IMG/VR virus record: IMGVR_UViG_3300045971_000356
Span: 62,001-126,000 of that record
DNA length: 64,000 nucleotides
Strand: one strand, 5' to 3'
Source: a virus
Shown here piece after piece: positions 48,172 through 55,099 of the stretch. Below the pieces are notes generated by a model. It was not told where the DNA came from. It searched no databases and saw only the letters and a program-made list of their open reading frames with translations. Position numbers and translations under genes: made by a program. Numbering within the stretch: the first letter of the stretch is position 1; the number at the start of each line of letters is the position of its first letter.

Positions 48172-48627
48172 ATGAAAATCGTAAAGGGCAATCTGCTTGA
48201 CCTCGCAGAACAAGGGCACTTTCATGTTATTGTGCAAGGCTGCAACTGCTTTAACACGATGGGGTCTGGGCTTGCCAACGAGATCCGTGAACGTTATCCA
48301 GACGCATGGCAGGTTGATCAAGAAACTCTGTCAGGTGACTACAATAAGCTCGGTAATTTTACTGTAATGCTTGGAAAACGTTTTAACATTGTCAACGCAT
48401 ATACACAATATGACTTTAGTCGTGGCAGCGATGTTTTTGAGTATACTGCGTTCCAACTTATCCTGCAGAAACTTGCTCACCAATATCCTGCCTGCAACTT
48501 TGGTTTTCCGAAGATTGGATGCGGGCTTGCTGGCGGTAATGAAAAAATAATTATGGACATGTTGCAACAGTTCAGCGACAACTTGCTACTAACTGGCGGC
48601 ACCGTAACAGTAGTTGAATTTGCATGA
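48172..48627 (+). CDS. Macro-domain protein
   Basis: 151 residues, a single macro domain: KIVKGNLLDLAEQGHFHVIV then QGCNCFNTMGSGLANEIRER (the ADP-ribose-binding GCN...GSGLA loop) and FGFPKIGCGLAGGNE (second loop). Macro domains bind ADP-ribose or remove it from proteins or nucleic acids. In this NAD-focused phage it may reverse ADP-ribosylation or handle ADP-ribose. Expressed with the two genes before it. Confidence 0.88.
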   Translation: MKIVKGNLLDLAEQGHFHVIVQGCNCFNTMGSGLANEIRERYPDAWQVDQETLSGDYNKLGNFTVMLGKRFNIVNAYTQYDFSRGSDVFEYTAFQLILQKLAHQYPACNFGFPKIGCGLAGGNEKIIMDMLQQFSDNLLLTGGTVTVVEFA

Positions 48628-48830
48628 AATATTGGAACAAGGATAAAAAAGTTAGGGTAAAGTGGGCAACGTCTCCTTCCCCAAAAATTAGTTCTGTTCC
48701 TAATGCAAAAAATTGGTGCAAAAACAATGCAAGCACGGGCAAATTTTACTTTCACTATACAAATACGAGATGGTGGTTTGAACACGAGCACGATGCAACA
48801 TTATTCGCACTTGCTTGGTCAAATCGTTAA
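48624..48830 (+). CDS. Hypothetical protein
   Basis: 68 basic, Trp-rich residues (WNKDKKVRVKWATSPS, KFYFHYTNTRWWFEHEHDAT). ATGA-coupled to the macro-domain gene. Confidence 0.55.
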   Translation: MKYWNKDKKVRVKWATSPSPKISSVPNAKNWCKNNASTGKFYFHYTNTRWWFEHEHDATLFALAWSNR

Positions 48831-48836
48831 AAACAC

Positions 48837-48865
48837 TTGACTTTGGCACATTTTAATGCTATACT
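48837..48865 (+). promoter_or_regulatory. sigma70-type promoter
   Basis: TTGACT, 17 bases, TATACT, 35 bases before the next ATG. Confidence 0.7.
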
Positions 48866-48900
48866 AACCGCAAGTTACAAACAAAGATAGGTTAAATGAA

Positions 48901-49026
48901 ATGAATACAGAATCTAAGAGTATGCTTTGGCGAGGGGCATACCGACTTGGCTATGAAGTGGGATTTGCTATCGCAGCGATTGCGACGCTTGTCAACTTTG
49001 TGATGTTCCCTTTCCCTCGCTATTAA
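48901..49026 (+). CDS. Small membrane protein
   Basis: 41 residues; GYEVGFAIAAIATLVNFVMF is a membrane span after a short polar head. Preceded by a weak GATAGG site; the ATG four bases earlier stops at once. Confidence 0.45.
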   Translation: MNTESKSMLWRGAYRLGYEVGFAIAAIATLVNFVMFPFPRY

Positions 49027-49051
49027 ACAACTTTTTAAAGGATTTTATATC

Positions 49052-49393
49052 ATGGCATACGCGACAGTGTTAATGACAAACGGTGTTGAAATTAAAAAGG
49101 CACCAATTGGCTTTTCGTGGACTACGTTTTTCTTTGGCGGGTGGGTTGGTTTACTGCGCCAAGACTGGCTCAAAGGCAGTATCATCCTTGTTGGTGGGCT
49201 TTGCACCTATGGCATTGTGGGTATGGTGGCTGCTTTCTTCTACAATAAACTCTACATCAAAGGCTTGTTTGATCAAGGATATCGCGTTCACGCATTGCCA
49301 CCAAATGTCTCAGAAGAAACACTACGCATCTACTGCGAGTATGTCGCGCTCCCTGGCGCTAAGGTACCTGCTGACAAGTCAGTAGCAGTTTAA
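49052..49393 (+). CDS. HrgC/DUF2628-like membrane protein
   Basis: 113 residues. PIGFSWTTFFFGGWVGLLRQDWLKG is the FSWtaFFFG..alLRgDW motif of this family; two hydrophobic helices follow (SIILVGGLCTYGIVGMVAAF). Inner-membrane, unknown function. AAAGGA site. Followed by a long hairpin. Confidence 0.6.
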   Translation: MAYATVLMTNGVEIKKAPIGFSWTTFFFGGWVGLLRQDWLKGSIILVGGLCTYGIVGMVAAFFYNKLYIKGLFDQGYRVHALPPNVSEETLRIYCEYVALPGAKVPADKSVAV

Positions 49394-49399
49394 TTTTGA

Positions 49400-49430
49400 T
49401 TGGACCTGTGTAAATTTTACACGGGTTCAA
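49400..49430 (+). terminator. Long hairpin, probable terminator
   Basis: 15-base stem TTGGACCTGTGTAAA / TTTACACGGGTTCAA with two G-U pairs. No U run after it, so termination is likely but not certain. Confidence 0.55.
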
Positions 49431-49456
49431 TAGAAATATAAGTTGGAGTATGTTAA

Positions 49457-49681
49457 GTGTCGTATATAAGAATTGATGGATTTAGCGATAACCAAATGAA
49501 GCACGCCGACATTTTGTGGCAACTACAATCTCAAGAAGAAGTTGAATTTTACTTGTCGGGGTTATTTAATAAAGATTGGGCGGACGCACAGATTGCTCTT
49601 CACATGATTGCGGCTGAGGCTATTGACGGTATCAATCAAATTGAACCAGAGGTTGAAGAAATTATTAACAATATGAAGTAA
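49457..49681 (+). CDS. Hypothetical protein, GTG start
   Basis: 74 acidic residues from a GTG with TTGGAG 8 bases upstream: SYIRIDGFSDNQMKHADILW, then a helical second half. Unknown. Confidence 0.55.
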   Translation: MSYIRIDGFSDNQMKHADILWQLQSQEEVEFYLSGLFNKDWADAQIALHMIAAEAIDGINQIEPEVEEIINNMK

Positions 49682-49692
49682 AAGGCTTAATT

Positions 49693-49986
49693 ATGTTTTC
49701 AGAATCAAGATTCAAGCATTATCAAACAGGAGATGCAATCATTGATGCTCACCATCGTAATATTTTATCGTTAGCTGATGATACAATGGAACATTTGATT
49801 AAATGGAAAGAATGCTTTACTGCTAACTGTCAATGCCAAGTTAACAATGTAATTCAAAATTTTATTGATGCACTAACTGATCATATCAATGAAGAAAATA
49901 AATTCATGGATGACAATTTGTTTCAATATAGGGACATACATAAGAAAATTCATGAGCATTTTCTTATAGACGTTAAAAAGCAGTAG
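49693..49986 (+). CDS. Hemerythrin-like protein, N-terminal part before frameshift
   Basis: 97 residues. Di-iron ligand pattern of hemerythrins: IDAHHRNIL (H), DHINEENKFM (H and E) and HKKIHEHFL (H and H). Bacterial hemerythrins bind oxygen or sense it. The frame ends KK-Q-stop just after LIDV, but the family's last helix continues in the -1 frame (see 49980-50120). The intact protein would be about 142 residues. Site AAGGC is weak. Confidence 0.72.
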   Translation: MFSESRFKHYQTGDAIIDAHHRNILSLADDTMEHLIKWKECFTANCQCQVNNVIQNFIDALTDHINEENKFMDDNLFQYRDIHKKIHEHFLIDVKKQ

Positions 49987-50120
49987 AATTTTATCAAAAC
50001 TCAAGAGAGTCTGCCACACATGTTCAACATAAGTTGTATAAGTTAGTAGAACTATATTACTACCATATTGATAATTATGACTTGCAAATGGTACAGTGGA
50101 TTAAGGAAAATAAAAAATGA
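49980..50120 (+). pseudogene. Hemerythrin C-terminal helix in the -1 frame
   Basis: Reads AVEFYQNSRESATHVQ, then ELYYYHIDNYDLQMVQWIKE and stops at 50120 with ATGA overlap onto the RNA ligase start. HIDNYD is the classic terminal iron ligand motif of hemerythrins. The shift occurs in TTAAAAAGCAG: either a one-base insertion or a programmed -1 slip on AAAAAG. Confidence 0.7.
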
Positions 50121-50809
50121 TGACAGAAGTATATGTTCGTAAAATGGCATCTATTCAAAAGATTGCCGAAGTAAAGGCTATTCCTGATGCAGATAAAATC
50201 TGTGCCTACCGTGTCAACGGGTGGTGGATTGTTGACCAAGTCGGCAAGTACGTCGTGGGCGATCTCGTTGTGTACGCAGAACCAGATTCATTCATCCCGG
50301 CCACACTTGCACCTTTCTTGACAAAGCCAGGGCATTTTCCCAAGACGTATCTTAGTGTTGAAGGTGAAAAACTTCGAACTATCCGTCTGCGCAAGCAATT
50401 GTCTCAGGGACTGTTGCTGCCGCTAAATGTTGTGTTTGATGCCATGACGATGGAGCAGCGTTTGATTGCTGGCTCTGACGAGCTGATTGAAGGTACTGAT
50501 GTATCTGAAACACTGAATATCGTAAAGTGGGAAGCACCACCTGAGTTTACCTCTGCTGATGCTCGTGGATCATTTCCATCGTTCATCATCAAGACTGACC
50601 AAGAACGTGTGCAAAATTGTTTCGCCGATATGGAAGAACATTTTGAGCACCAAACATGGGAAGTTACAGAGAAGTGCGAAGGCTCTTCAATGACTGTGTA
50701 TTTCCGAGATGGTGATTTTGGTGTCTGCAGCAGAAATTTAAATTTACTTGGAACTAAGTTTTTGCCATTTTCTTTTGATGATGAGCAAGTTGAAGATAAG
50801 ACTGTCTAG
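50117..50809 (+). CDS. RNA ligase, N-terminal part (DRB0094/Rnl5-like)
   Basis: 230 residues. An OB-like N-terminal domain (EVYVRKMASIQKIAEVKAIP...) is followed by the nucleotidyltransferase: motif I EKCEGSS (K186 is the adenylated Lys) and GVCSRNLNL (motif III). Residues after about 211 (LGTKFLPFSF...) do not fit the family and overlap the reverse endonuclease tail. Motifs IIIa, IV and V are encoded by the separate frame at 51687. It seals RNA ends, probably repairing tRNA cut by host defences, if both parts assemble. ATGA coupled to the hemerythrin frame. Confidence 0.8.
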   Translation: MMTEVYVRKMASIQKIAEVKAIPDADKICAYRVNGWWIVDQVGKYVVGDLVVYAEPDSFIPATLAPFLTKPGHFPKTYLSVEGEKLRTIRLRKQLSQGLLLPLNVVFDAMTMEQRLIAGSDELIEGTDVSETLNIVKWEAPPEFTSADARGSFPSFIIKTDQERVQNCFADMEEHFEHQTWEVTEKCEGSSMTVYFRDGDFGVCSRNLNLLGTKFLPFSFDDEQVEDKTV

Positions 50810-51563
50810 TCCGATTTAAATGATTGACTGTCATTACCTTTCGGTCGGATAGTCTACTACACAATAATTTGGCTGGGACGTTGGTTTTCTTATTGTTAAC
50901 CCAACGATTGAACTCCATAAGTCTCATCACCTTTTTATCTATTAGTCTAGAAACATAAGTGATGTGCTTAGTTACACAGGCAAGTTTAGCGGATTTTGAT
51001 TGAAGCTTTTTAGTTTCTGTTGATCTTTTACTACCATAATTTATACCCACATAGTTAGAAAGAGTTGGGTCATCTTTATGAATTCTAAAACAAATACCTG
51101 TTTTATTATCCTTTACTGTAATCCAATTCTTTTGACTATTTGATATATTTTTCTTGTGAGATTCACTAATGCATTTTCCAGTTTGGAAAGATACTAACTC
51201 TCCAGAAATATAACGAGGATCATTAACAGATACCCTAAACATAACACCAGTAGAATCTTTTACTACAACTAGATTTTTATTTGTGGGAGGATTTCCACCA
51301 AAAGATTTATTTAGTAATAATGGATGTCCCCAATGTTCTTTAATAAGATTTTGTTCAAAGTCGTTTGCATCTTGTGATTCATAAAATACCGCTAAAATTT
51401 CATAATTATAATTGTCAAAATTTGGTTTTACAATTTTAGATGATGTCTTGTAAACAATTCCCAAATCAAATTCTGCTGGTACTTTATTTGCTTTCCTAAA
51501 ACCAAAATAAAATTCCGATGTTGTTTTATGAGTACACTTGTATACGTAGGGATAAATATTCAT
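50754..51563 (-). CDS. GIY-YIG-like homing endonuclease inside the RNA ligase gene
   Basis: 269 residues from ATG 51563 (GAAAGGA site). YPYVYKCTHKTTSEFYFGFR gives the GIY-YIG pair, then FEQNLIKEHWG (Glu). Long DNA-binding part with repeated V-K-D-x-x-TG-x-x-FR segments (VVVKDSTGVMFRV, ITVKDNKTGICFRI) and a Lys-rich end. Same leader as the GIY-YIG gene at 8192-8794. Its 3' end overlaps the truncated ligase by 56 bases. Confidence 0.8.
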   Translation of the reverse strand: MNIYPYVYKCTHKTTSEFYFGFRKANKVPAEFDLGIVYKTSSKIVKPNFDNYNYEILAVFYESQDANDFEQNLIKEHWGHPLLLNKSFGGNPPTNKNLVVVKDSTGVMFRVSVNDPRYISGELVSFQTGKCISESHKKNISNSQKNWITVKDNKTGICFRIHKDDPTLSNYVGINYGSKRSTETKKLQSKSAKLACVTKHITYVSRLIDKKVMRLMEFNRWVNNKKTNVPAKLLCSRLSDRKVMTVNHLNRTRQSYLQLAHHQKKMAKT

Positions 51564-51587
51564 GCTGGCATTCCTTTCAATGTTAGA

Positions 51588-51617
51588 GTTCATGGGTGTT
51601 CCACCACCGCGATGAAC
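51588..51617 (-). promoter_or_regulatory. Hairpin leader of GIY-YIG endonuclease
   Basis: GTTCAT/ATGAAC outer and GGTG/CACC inner stems in the leader; matches the hairpin at 8820-8849 in layout. Confidence 0.5.
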
Positions 51618-51624
51618 ATTTTTA

Positions 51625-51653
51625 TTGACACATATTAAACAATGTGTTATAAT
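51625..51653 (+). promoter_or_regulatory. Consensus sigma70 promoter
   Basis: TTGACA, 17 bases, TATAAT, giving the C-terminal ligase fragment its own transcript. Composite with the reverse late box (TATAATATATTTATC). Confidence 0.8.
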
Positions 51654-51654
51654 A

Positions 51655-51662
51655 TATTTATC
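51655..51662 (-). promoter_or_regulatory. T4-type late promoter box
   Basis: GATAAATA on the minus strand, upstream of the hairpin leader of the endonuclease. Confidence 0.5.
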
Positions 51663-51686
51663 ATATTTAATGGAAGTTTGGAAATT

Positions 51687-52244
51687 ATGATTGAAATTAT
51701 TTCAAAAGATCAATTAGCAACATTACACATTGGTGACAAATTCATATATCGAGGAGCTGAGTATGTTGCTCAGTCGGAACCATACGAAAAGAATGGTCAA
51801 ATTGGTGTAGATGTAGATACAGACAATACGTTCTGGAAGATGGCACTTGAACTTGGTTTGAGGGAAAAGTTGACTAATGAAGGGTTAAACATTGCTATTC
51901 AAGGTGAACTATGTGGCCCTGGTATTCAAGGTAACATTTATAACTTGAGCAAGCACATGTTCTTTGTGTTTGATATTTTTGATATTGATCGTTTTGAATA
52001 TATTGTACCAAAATTGCGTAGAGATATCACTAAGGCTTTTGGGTTAACTGATGCACCTGTGCTTGAATGTGAAGCAACATTGTCTGGTCAAACATGCGCG
52101 TCACTGCTAAATAAGGCAGATGGGCACTCTGTGCTTGGGCTAATTGGGTGTGCTCGTGAAGGTCTTGTCTTCAAGGCAAATTCTGACAGGCGAATTTCAT
52201 TCAAAGCAGTTAGCAACAAATATTTAGAAAATATCAAAGATTAA
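51687..52244 (+). CDS. RNA ligase, C-terminal part
   Basis: 185 residues from ATG 51687. The first 43 residues (MIEIISKDQLATLHIGDKFI...) are not ligase-like and form a small beta domain. From DTDNTFWKMALELGL the ligase resumes: LNIAIQGELCGPGIQGN (motif IIIa), EGLVFKA (IV) and SFKAVSNKYL (V). Together with 50117-50809 it covers all ligase motifs once. An own start, ribosome site and promoter suggest a two-piece enzyme rather than dead remnants. Confidence 0.75.
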   Translation: MIEIISKDQLATLHIGDKFIYRGAEYVAQSEPYEKNGQIGVDVDTDNTFWKMALELGLREKLTNEGLNIAIQGELCGPGIQGNIYNLSKHMFFVFDIFDIDRFEYIVPKLRRDITKAFGLTDAPVLECEATLSGQTCASLLNKADGHSVLGLIGCAREGLVFKANSDRRISFKAVSNKYLENIKD

Positions 52245-52258
52245 ATTAAGGAAATTAA

Positions 52259-52354
52259 ATGAAAGAAAAATTTGTTAAACTTGTGATAATATGCGCTGTC
52301 GCCAGCGTCGGTGTTATTTTAGCTGACTTAGTATTGGTACTGAGTAGGGTATGA
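52259..52354 (+). CDS. 31-residue membrane peptide
   Basis: FVKLVIICAVASVGVILADL is one membrane span. TAAGGAAAT site; ATGA coupling to the next gene. Confidence 0.45.
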   Translation: MKEKFVKLVIICAVASVGVILADLVLVLSRV

Positions 52355-52533
52355 GTCTATTAGACTGGTTTTCAACGTACCGGCCGTTTGAGATGCCACT
52401 GGTTCCGCCAATGGCGGAACGATCTATGGTATATTATATACCACCTCCCAATACAACTTATACAACCATAGTATCAAAATATAAACCATTTTACTACTGT
52501 TCGAAGCCGTCTGTTAAACGGTGGAAACGATGA
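52351..52533 (+). CDS. Hypothetical protein
   Basis: 60 Pro/Tyr-rich residues (FSTYRPFEMPLVPPMAERSM, YYIPPPNTTYTT). Overlaps both neighbours by ATGA. Confidence 0.5.
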   Translation: MSLLDWFSTYRPFEMPLVPPMAERSMVYYIPPPNTTYTTIVSKYKPFYYCSKPSVKRWKR

Positions 52534-52742
52534 AACAATATAATGATGACGATGAAAAATTGCTAAGGACCGCAGTAAAGGCATTCATAATGTTTGCTTT
52601 TGTAGTTCTTTTTGCTATAATGTCAGTATGGATCATTGTGTTTGCTTTTGCTGTAAAAACAAGTGAGACCATTGAAAAAGACGGGTTAAAAGCCGTAGTT
52701 GAATCAGTTTGGTGTGGTAAAAATAAACAGTGCCTTAAATAA
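52530..52742 (+). CDS. Small membrane protein
   Basis: 70 residues from ATG 52530: polar head, membrane span AFIMFAFVVLFAIMSVWIIV, and a tail ending ESVWCGKNKQCLK with two cysteines. TAATG end. Confidence 0.5.
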   Translation: MKQYNDDDEKLLRTAVKAFIMFAFVVLFAIMSVWIIVFAFAVKTSETIEKDGLKAVVESVWCGKNKQCLK

Positions 52743-53578
52743 TGAAAAATCTTGTCCCATTTGAAGAAGTTGATGAATTAGAAAAGCTATTAGCCGATGC
52801 CGCCGCTCTGGACGAAGTCGAAACACCATCTTTGGTTTTATCTAAAGGCGGGTTCCTTACTTTTCATAATTGGGTATACGATGAAGCAGTAGGAAAAGGT
52901 GAGTATGTTGACGTTGATATAACTAACGACTGGCTACATAAGCGCGATAAAGACATTGTACTTGCTCCTGGTGTTACGCTCAATGACGTATTTTTATTCG
53001 TCTCTCGAGACGCAGAAATTTGGGACATTATCCTTACTAACTGCTATGTTAAAAAGTTTGTCGAGACTTGGAAAAAAATTGATCAAGCATCAATTAAATT
53101 TACACACGAGTACGATCCAGAAGCAATCGAATACTTAGAAGTTTATTGGGCGCCAGATTTGTTTACGTGGGCAGGCAAAACTAAAATTTCAGGTGTATCA
53201 CGTGCTGACTTGCATGGCAAAGGATTTGTGCTGCAAGATGACAAATACGAAGACGAAGAAAAAACTTACAAACTTTACTCCAAAGGCACCCGGATTCAAT
53301 GGGGTGTTGATTTTACACCACTGATAGATTTGCTTGGCTTGCCTATTCAACTTGACACACAATTTAAAATCCAGCAAGAATGGCAAAAATACATGAAGCT
53401 GGATGAAATTGCAACACTGCTTGATGCACATCGTGATTATAGTTTGCAAGAAGTGCTTGAAGGTATCTTTTGGGAACTAAGTTTTTACGGTGGTGAAGTT
53501 GAAAAACTTGAAAAACGCGATGAAGTGATGGCGATTAAAGATTCTATTGATTTTAAAAATTTAAGTATTGAGCCATGA
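52742..53578 (+). CDS. Hypothetical protein
   Basis: 278 acidic, Trp-rich residues, alpha/beta (PSLVLSKGGFLTFHNWVYDE, EVYWAPDLFTWAGKTKISGV). No motif recognised. Coupled to both neighbours; possibly structural. Confidence 0.5.
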   Translation: MKNLVPFEEVDELEKLLADAAALDEVETPSLVLSKGGFLTFHNWVYDEAVGKGEYVDVDITNDWLHKRDKDIVLAPGVTLNDVFLFVSRDAEIWDIILTNCYVKKFVETWKKIDQASIKFTHEYDPEAIEYLEVYWAPDLFTWAGKTKISGVSRADLHGKGFVLQDDKYEDEEKTYKLYSKGTRIQWGVDFTPLIDLLGLPIQLDTQFKIQQEWQKYMKLDEIATLLDAHRDYSLQEVLEGIFWELSFYGGEVEKLEKRDEVMAIKDSIDFKNLSIEP

Positions 53579-54057
53579 AAGTTGGATTACGCCTTGGTAA
53601 ATGTGTTCTTGACATTGTCAAGGGTGACGTGTTAATTACAGACGTTCTTGTAATTGTCGCTAATTCACGGATAAATCCAAAAAATGATGAACAGTGGGCC
53701 AAGGTTTGGAACGTTTACAAAAATGAATCTAAAATTTGGGACGTTGGGATTCACGAAGAAGTTTTCAAGTACACTTTGCGCAGATTATTTGAACTTGGTA
53801 AACTGCATCAGCCAAAAACGTATGGTGGCAGAACTCATTCTTTTAAAGAACCTTGGGTTGATATAGTCCCAACTCTTAGAGATACAGCAATTCCAGAAAA
53901 TTTCAATATTCCAGGAAAACCGACGCCGAAACCGCTACCTAAATTAGGGTCAACAAGGCCTGCCACTCTTGCGGCAGAACAGCCAACGACAATGGCACCC
54001 ACAGTAATAGCATCGTTTCCAGAAATTGCAACAATAATGCCTGACATTATCTTGTGA
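53575..54057 (+). CDS. Hypothetical protein with Pro/Thr-rich tail
   Basis: 160 residues. A globular N-terminal 95 residues (winged-helix-like, VFKYTLRRLFELGKLHQPKT), then a low-complexity Pro/Thr/Ala tail. ATGA start. Unknown. Confidence 0.5.
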   Translation: MKVGLRLGKCVLDIVKGDVLITDVLVIVANSRINPKNDEQWAKVWNVYKNESKIWDVGIHEEVFKYTLRRLFELGKLHQPKTYGGRTHSFKEPWVDIVPTLRDTAIPENFNIPGKPTPKPLPKLGSTRPATLAAEQPTTMAPTVIASFPEIATIMPDIIL

Positions 54058-54085
54058 TTGTTACACAATAACAACATAAAAATAC

Positions 54086-54114
54086 TTGACTTTTGGTCCA
54101 AATGCCGTTATAAT
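54086..54114 (+). promoter_or_regulatory. Consensus sigma70 promoter (leaderless)
   Basis: TTGACT, 17 bases, TATAAT; ATG 54121 begins 7 bases after the -10. Confidence 0.8.
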
Positions 54115-54120
54115 AGCAGC

Positions 54121-54471
54121 ATGAAGACAAAAATGTTAGCACTTTCAGCAATTATTGTACTGTCCGGTTGCGCCACAAAGCAACGTATGGACATTAAAAT
54201 GCTGGAGAGATTGCCAGTCGATTGCGACCAAGCAGCAGCAGCACAACGATTTTTTGAACATCATTTGACGACGTCAGATGAGCGGATAACTGCCGTTTTT
54301 GACCGTAACTGGTACAATGCAGCATTTAGTCCTGAAAAATTGAGTCAGGGTAATCAAATACTCTCAAGGGAATACGATGCAGTGGCAAGAAATAAACTCG
54401 ATCAATTGCGCAACTGCCCAAGCGCATTGCCATACAATAATCCAGAACATCAATATTTGAAATCGCAATGA
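54121..54471 (+). CDS. Lipoprotein 1
   Basis: 116 residues from ATG 54121. Signal peptide MKTKMLALSAIIVLSGC with lipobox LSGC (Cys17), then soluble helical sequence. Membrane-anchored, facing the periplasm. First of three consecutive lipoproteins, so an envelope-modifying or superinfection-exclusion operon is plausible. Predicted leaderless mRNA. ATGA end. Confidence 0.7.
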   Translation: MKTKMLALSAIIVLSGCATKQRMDIKMLERLPVDCDQAAAAQRFFEHHLTTSDERITAVFDRNWYNAAFSPEKLSQGNQILSREYDAVARNKLDQLRNCPSALPYNNPEHQYLKSQ

Positions 54472-55076
54472 AACTCTTTACATTAACTGCGATGGCAATG
54501 TTGGTTGGGTGCTCAAGCACACCTCCGGTGGTACATCGCCCAGTCGTAGAACGTGAACAAGTTTGCACTATGCGCTCTACTGCGCACACACAAATAACAC
54601 AAACTCTTGAAGATGTGGCAGACATTCGTCCCATGATAACAAGCGTTGGTAACAATGCATATAAATGCTCGATAACTGCTCGTGTACAATATAAGCAGGC
54701 GTGGTATAATGTGTACGGTGAAAACACAGATTCGTTGTCAGTATCACAAAATGATGTATGTCTTGCCGCCGTTAAAGATGCAATGGTTACATTTTTAGCA
54801 GGCAAAGAATCAACCACAGTCACAGCAGAGCAGCAGATGGTGTGTACTGATGAACCCGCTATTAAAACTCGCCCAGTTGAAAAGGGTGAGAGGATTAGGA
54901 TTAGTGAAGTTAAGCCGCATCCTGCAAAACCAACCTCGTTCCCATACAATGGAACTGAGTGCAAGATGTTTATTGAGCAAGGCGTTCGTAATAGCATGCT
55001 TTACGAATGGCAGGGTGTTGCATGTAAAACAGGTAGGAACGGTGGCGATGAATGGACCGTCCTTGATAAATTTTAA
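54468..55076 (+). CDS. Lipoprotein 2
   Basis: 202 residues. Signal with lipobox LVGC (MKLFTLTAMAMLVGCSS). The mature part contains six to seven cysteines (C33, C63, C92 and others) that could form disulfides in the periplasm. Unknown function. Confidence 0.65.
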   Translation: MKLFTLTAMAMLVGCSSTPPVVHRPVVEREQVCTMRSTAHTQITQTLEDVADIRPMITSVGNNAYKCSITARVQYKQAWYNVYGENTDSLSVSQNDVCLAAVKDAMVTFLAGKESTTVTAEQQMVCTDEPAIKTRPVEKGERIRISEVKPHPAKPTSFPYNGTECKMFIEQGVRNSMLYEWQGVACKTGRNGGDEWTVLDKF

Positions 55077-55099
55077 CTTAAGAAAGTGTAGGCAGTAAA

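Noticed and set aside
51642-51686. ATG 51642 as start of the C-terminal ligase fragment
   Set aside because: It lies upstream of the -10 of the consensus promoter at 51625-51653, so the transcript would not contain it.
50740-51810. Intein or group I intron in the RNA ligase gene
   Set aside because: No Cys/Ser start with His-Asn end at the junctions, the endonuclease is antisense, and the downstream part has its own promoter and start codon. Group I core elements were not recognised, though I could not fold the RNA.
54058-54120. Longer start of lipoprotein 1
   Set aside because: The extra residues cover the promoter and would bury the signal peptide; the ATG at +1 gives a standard lipoprotein signal.
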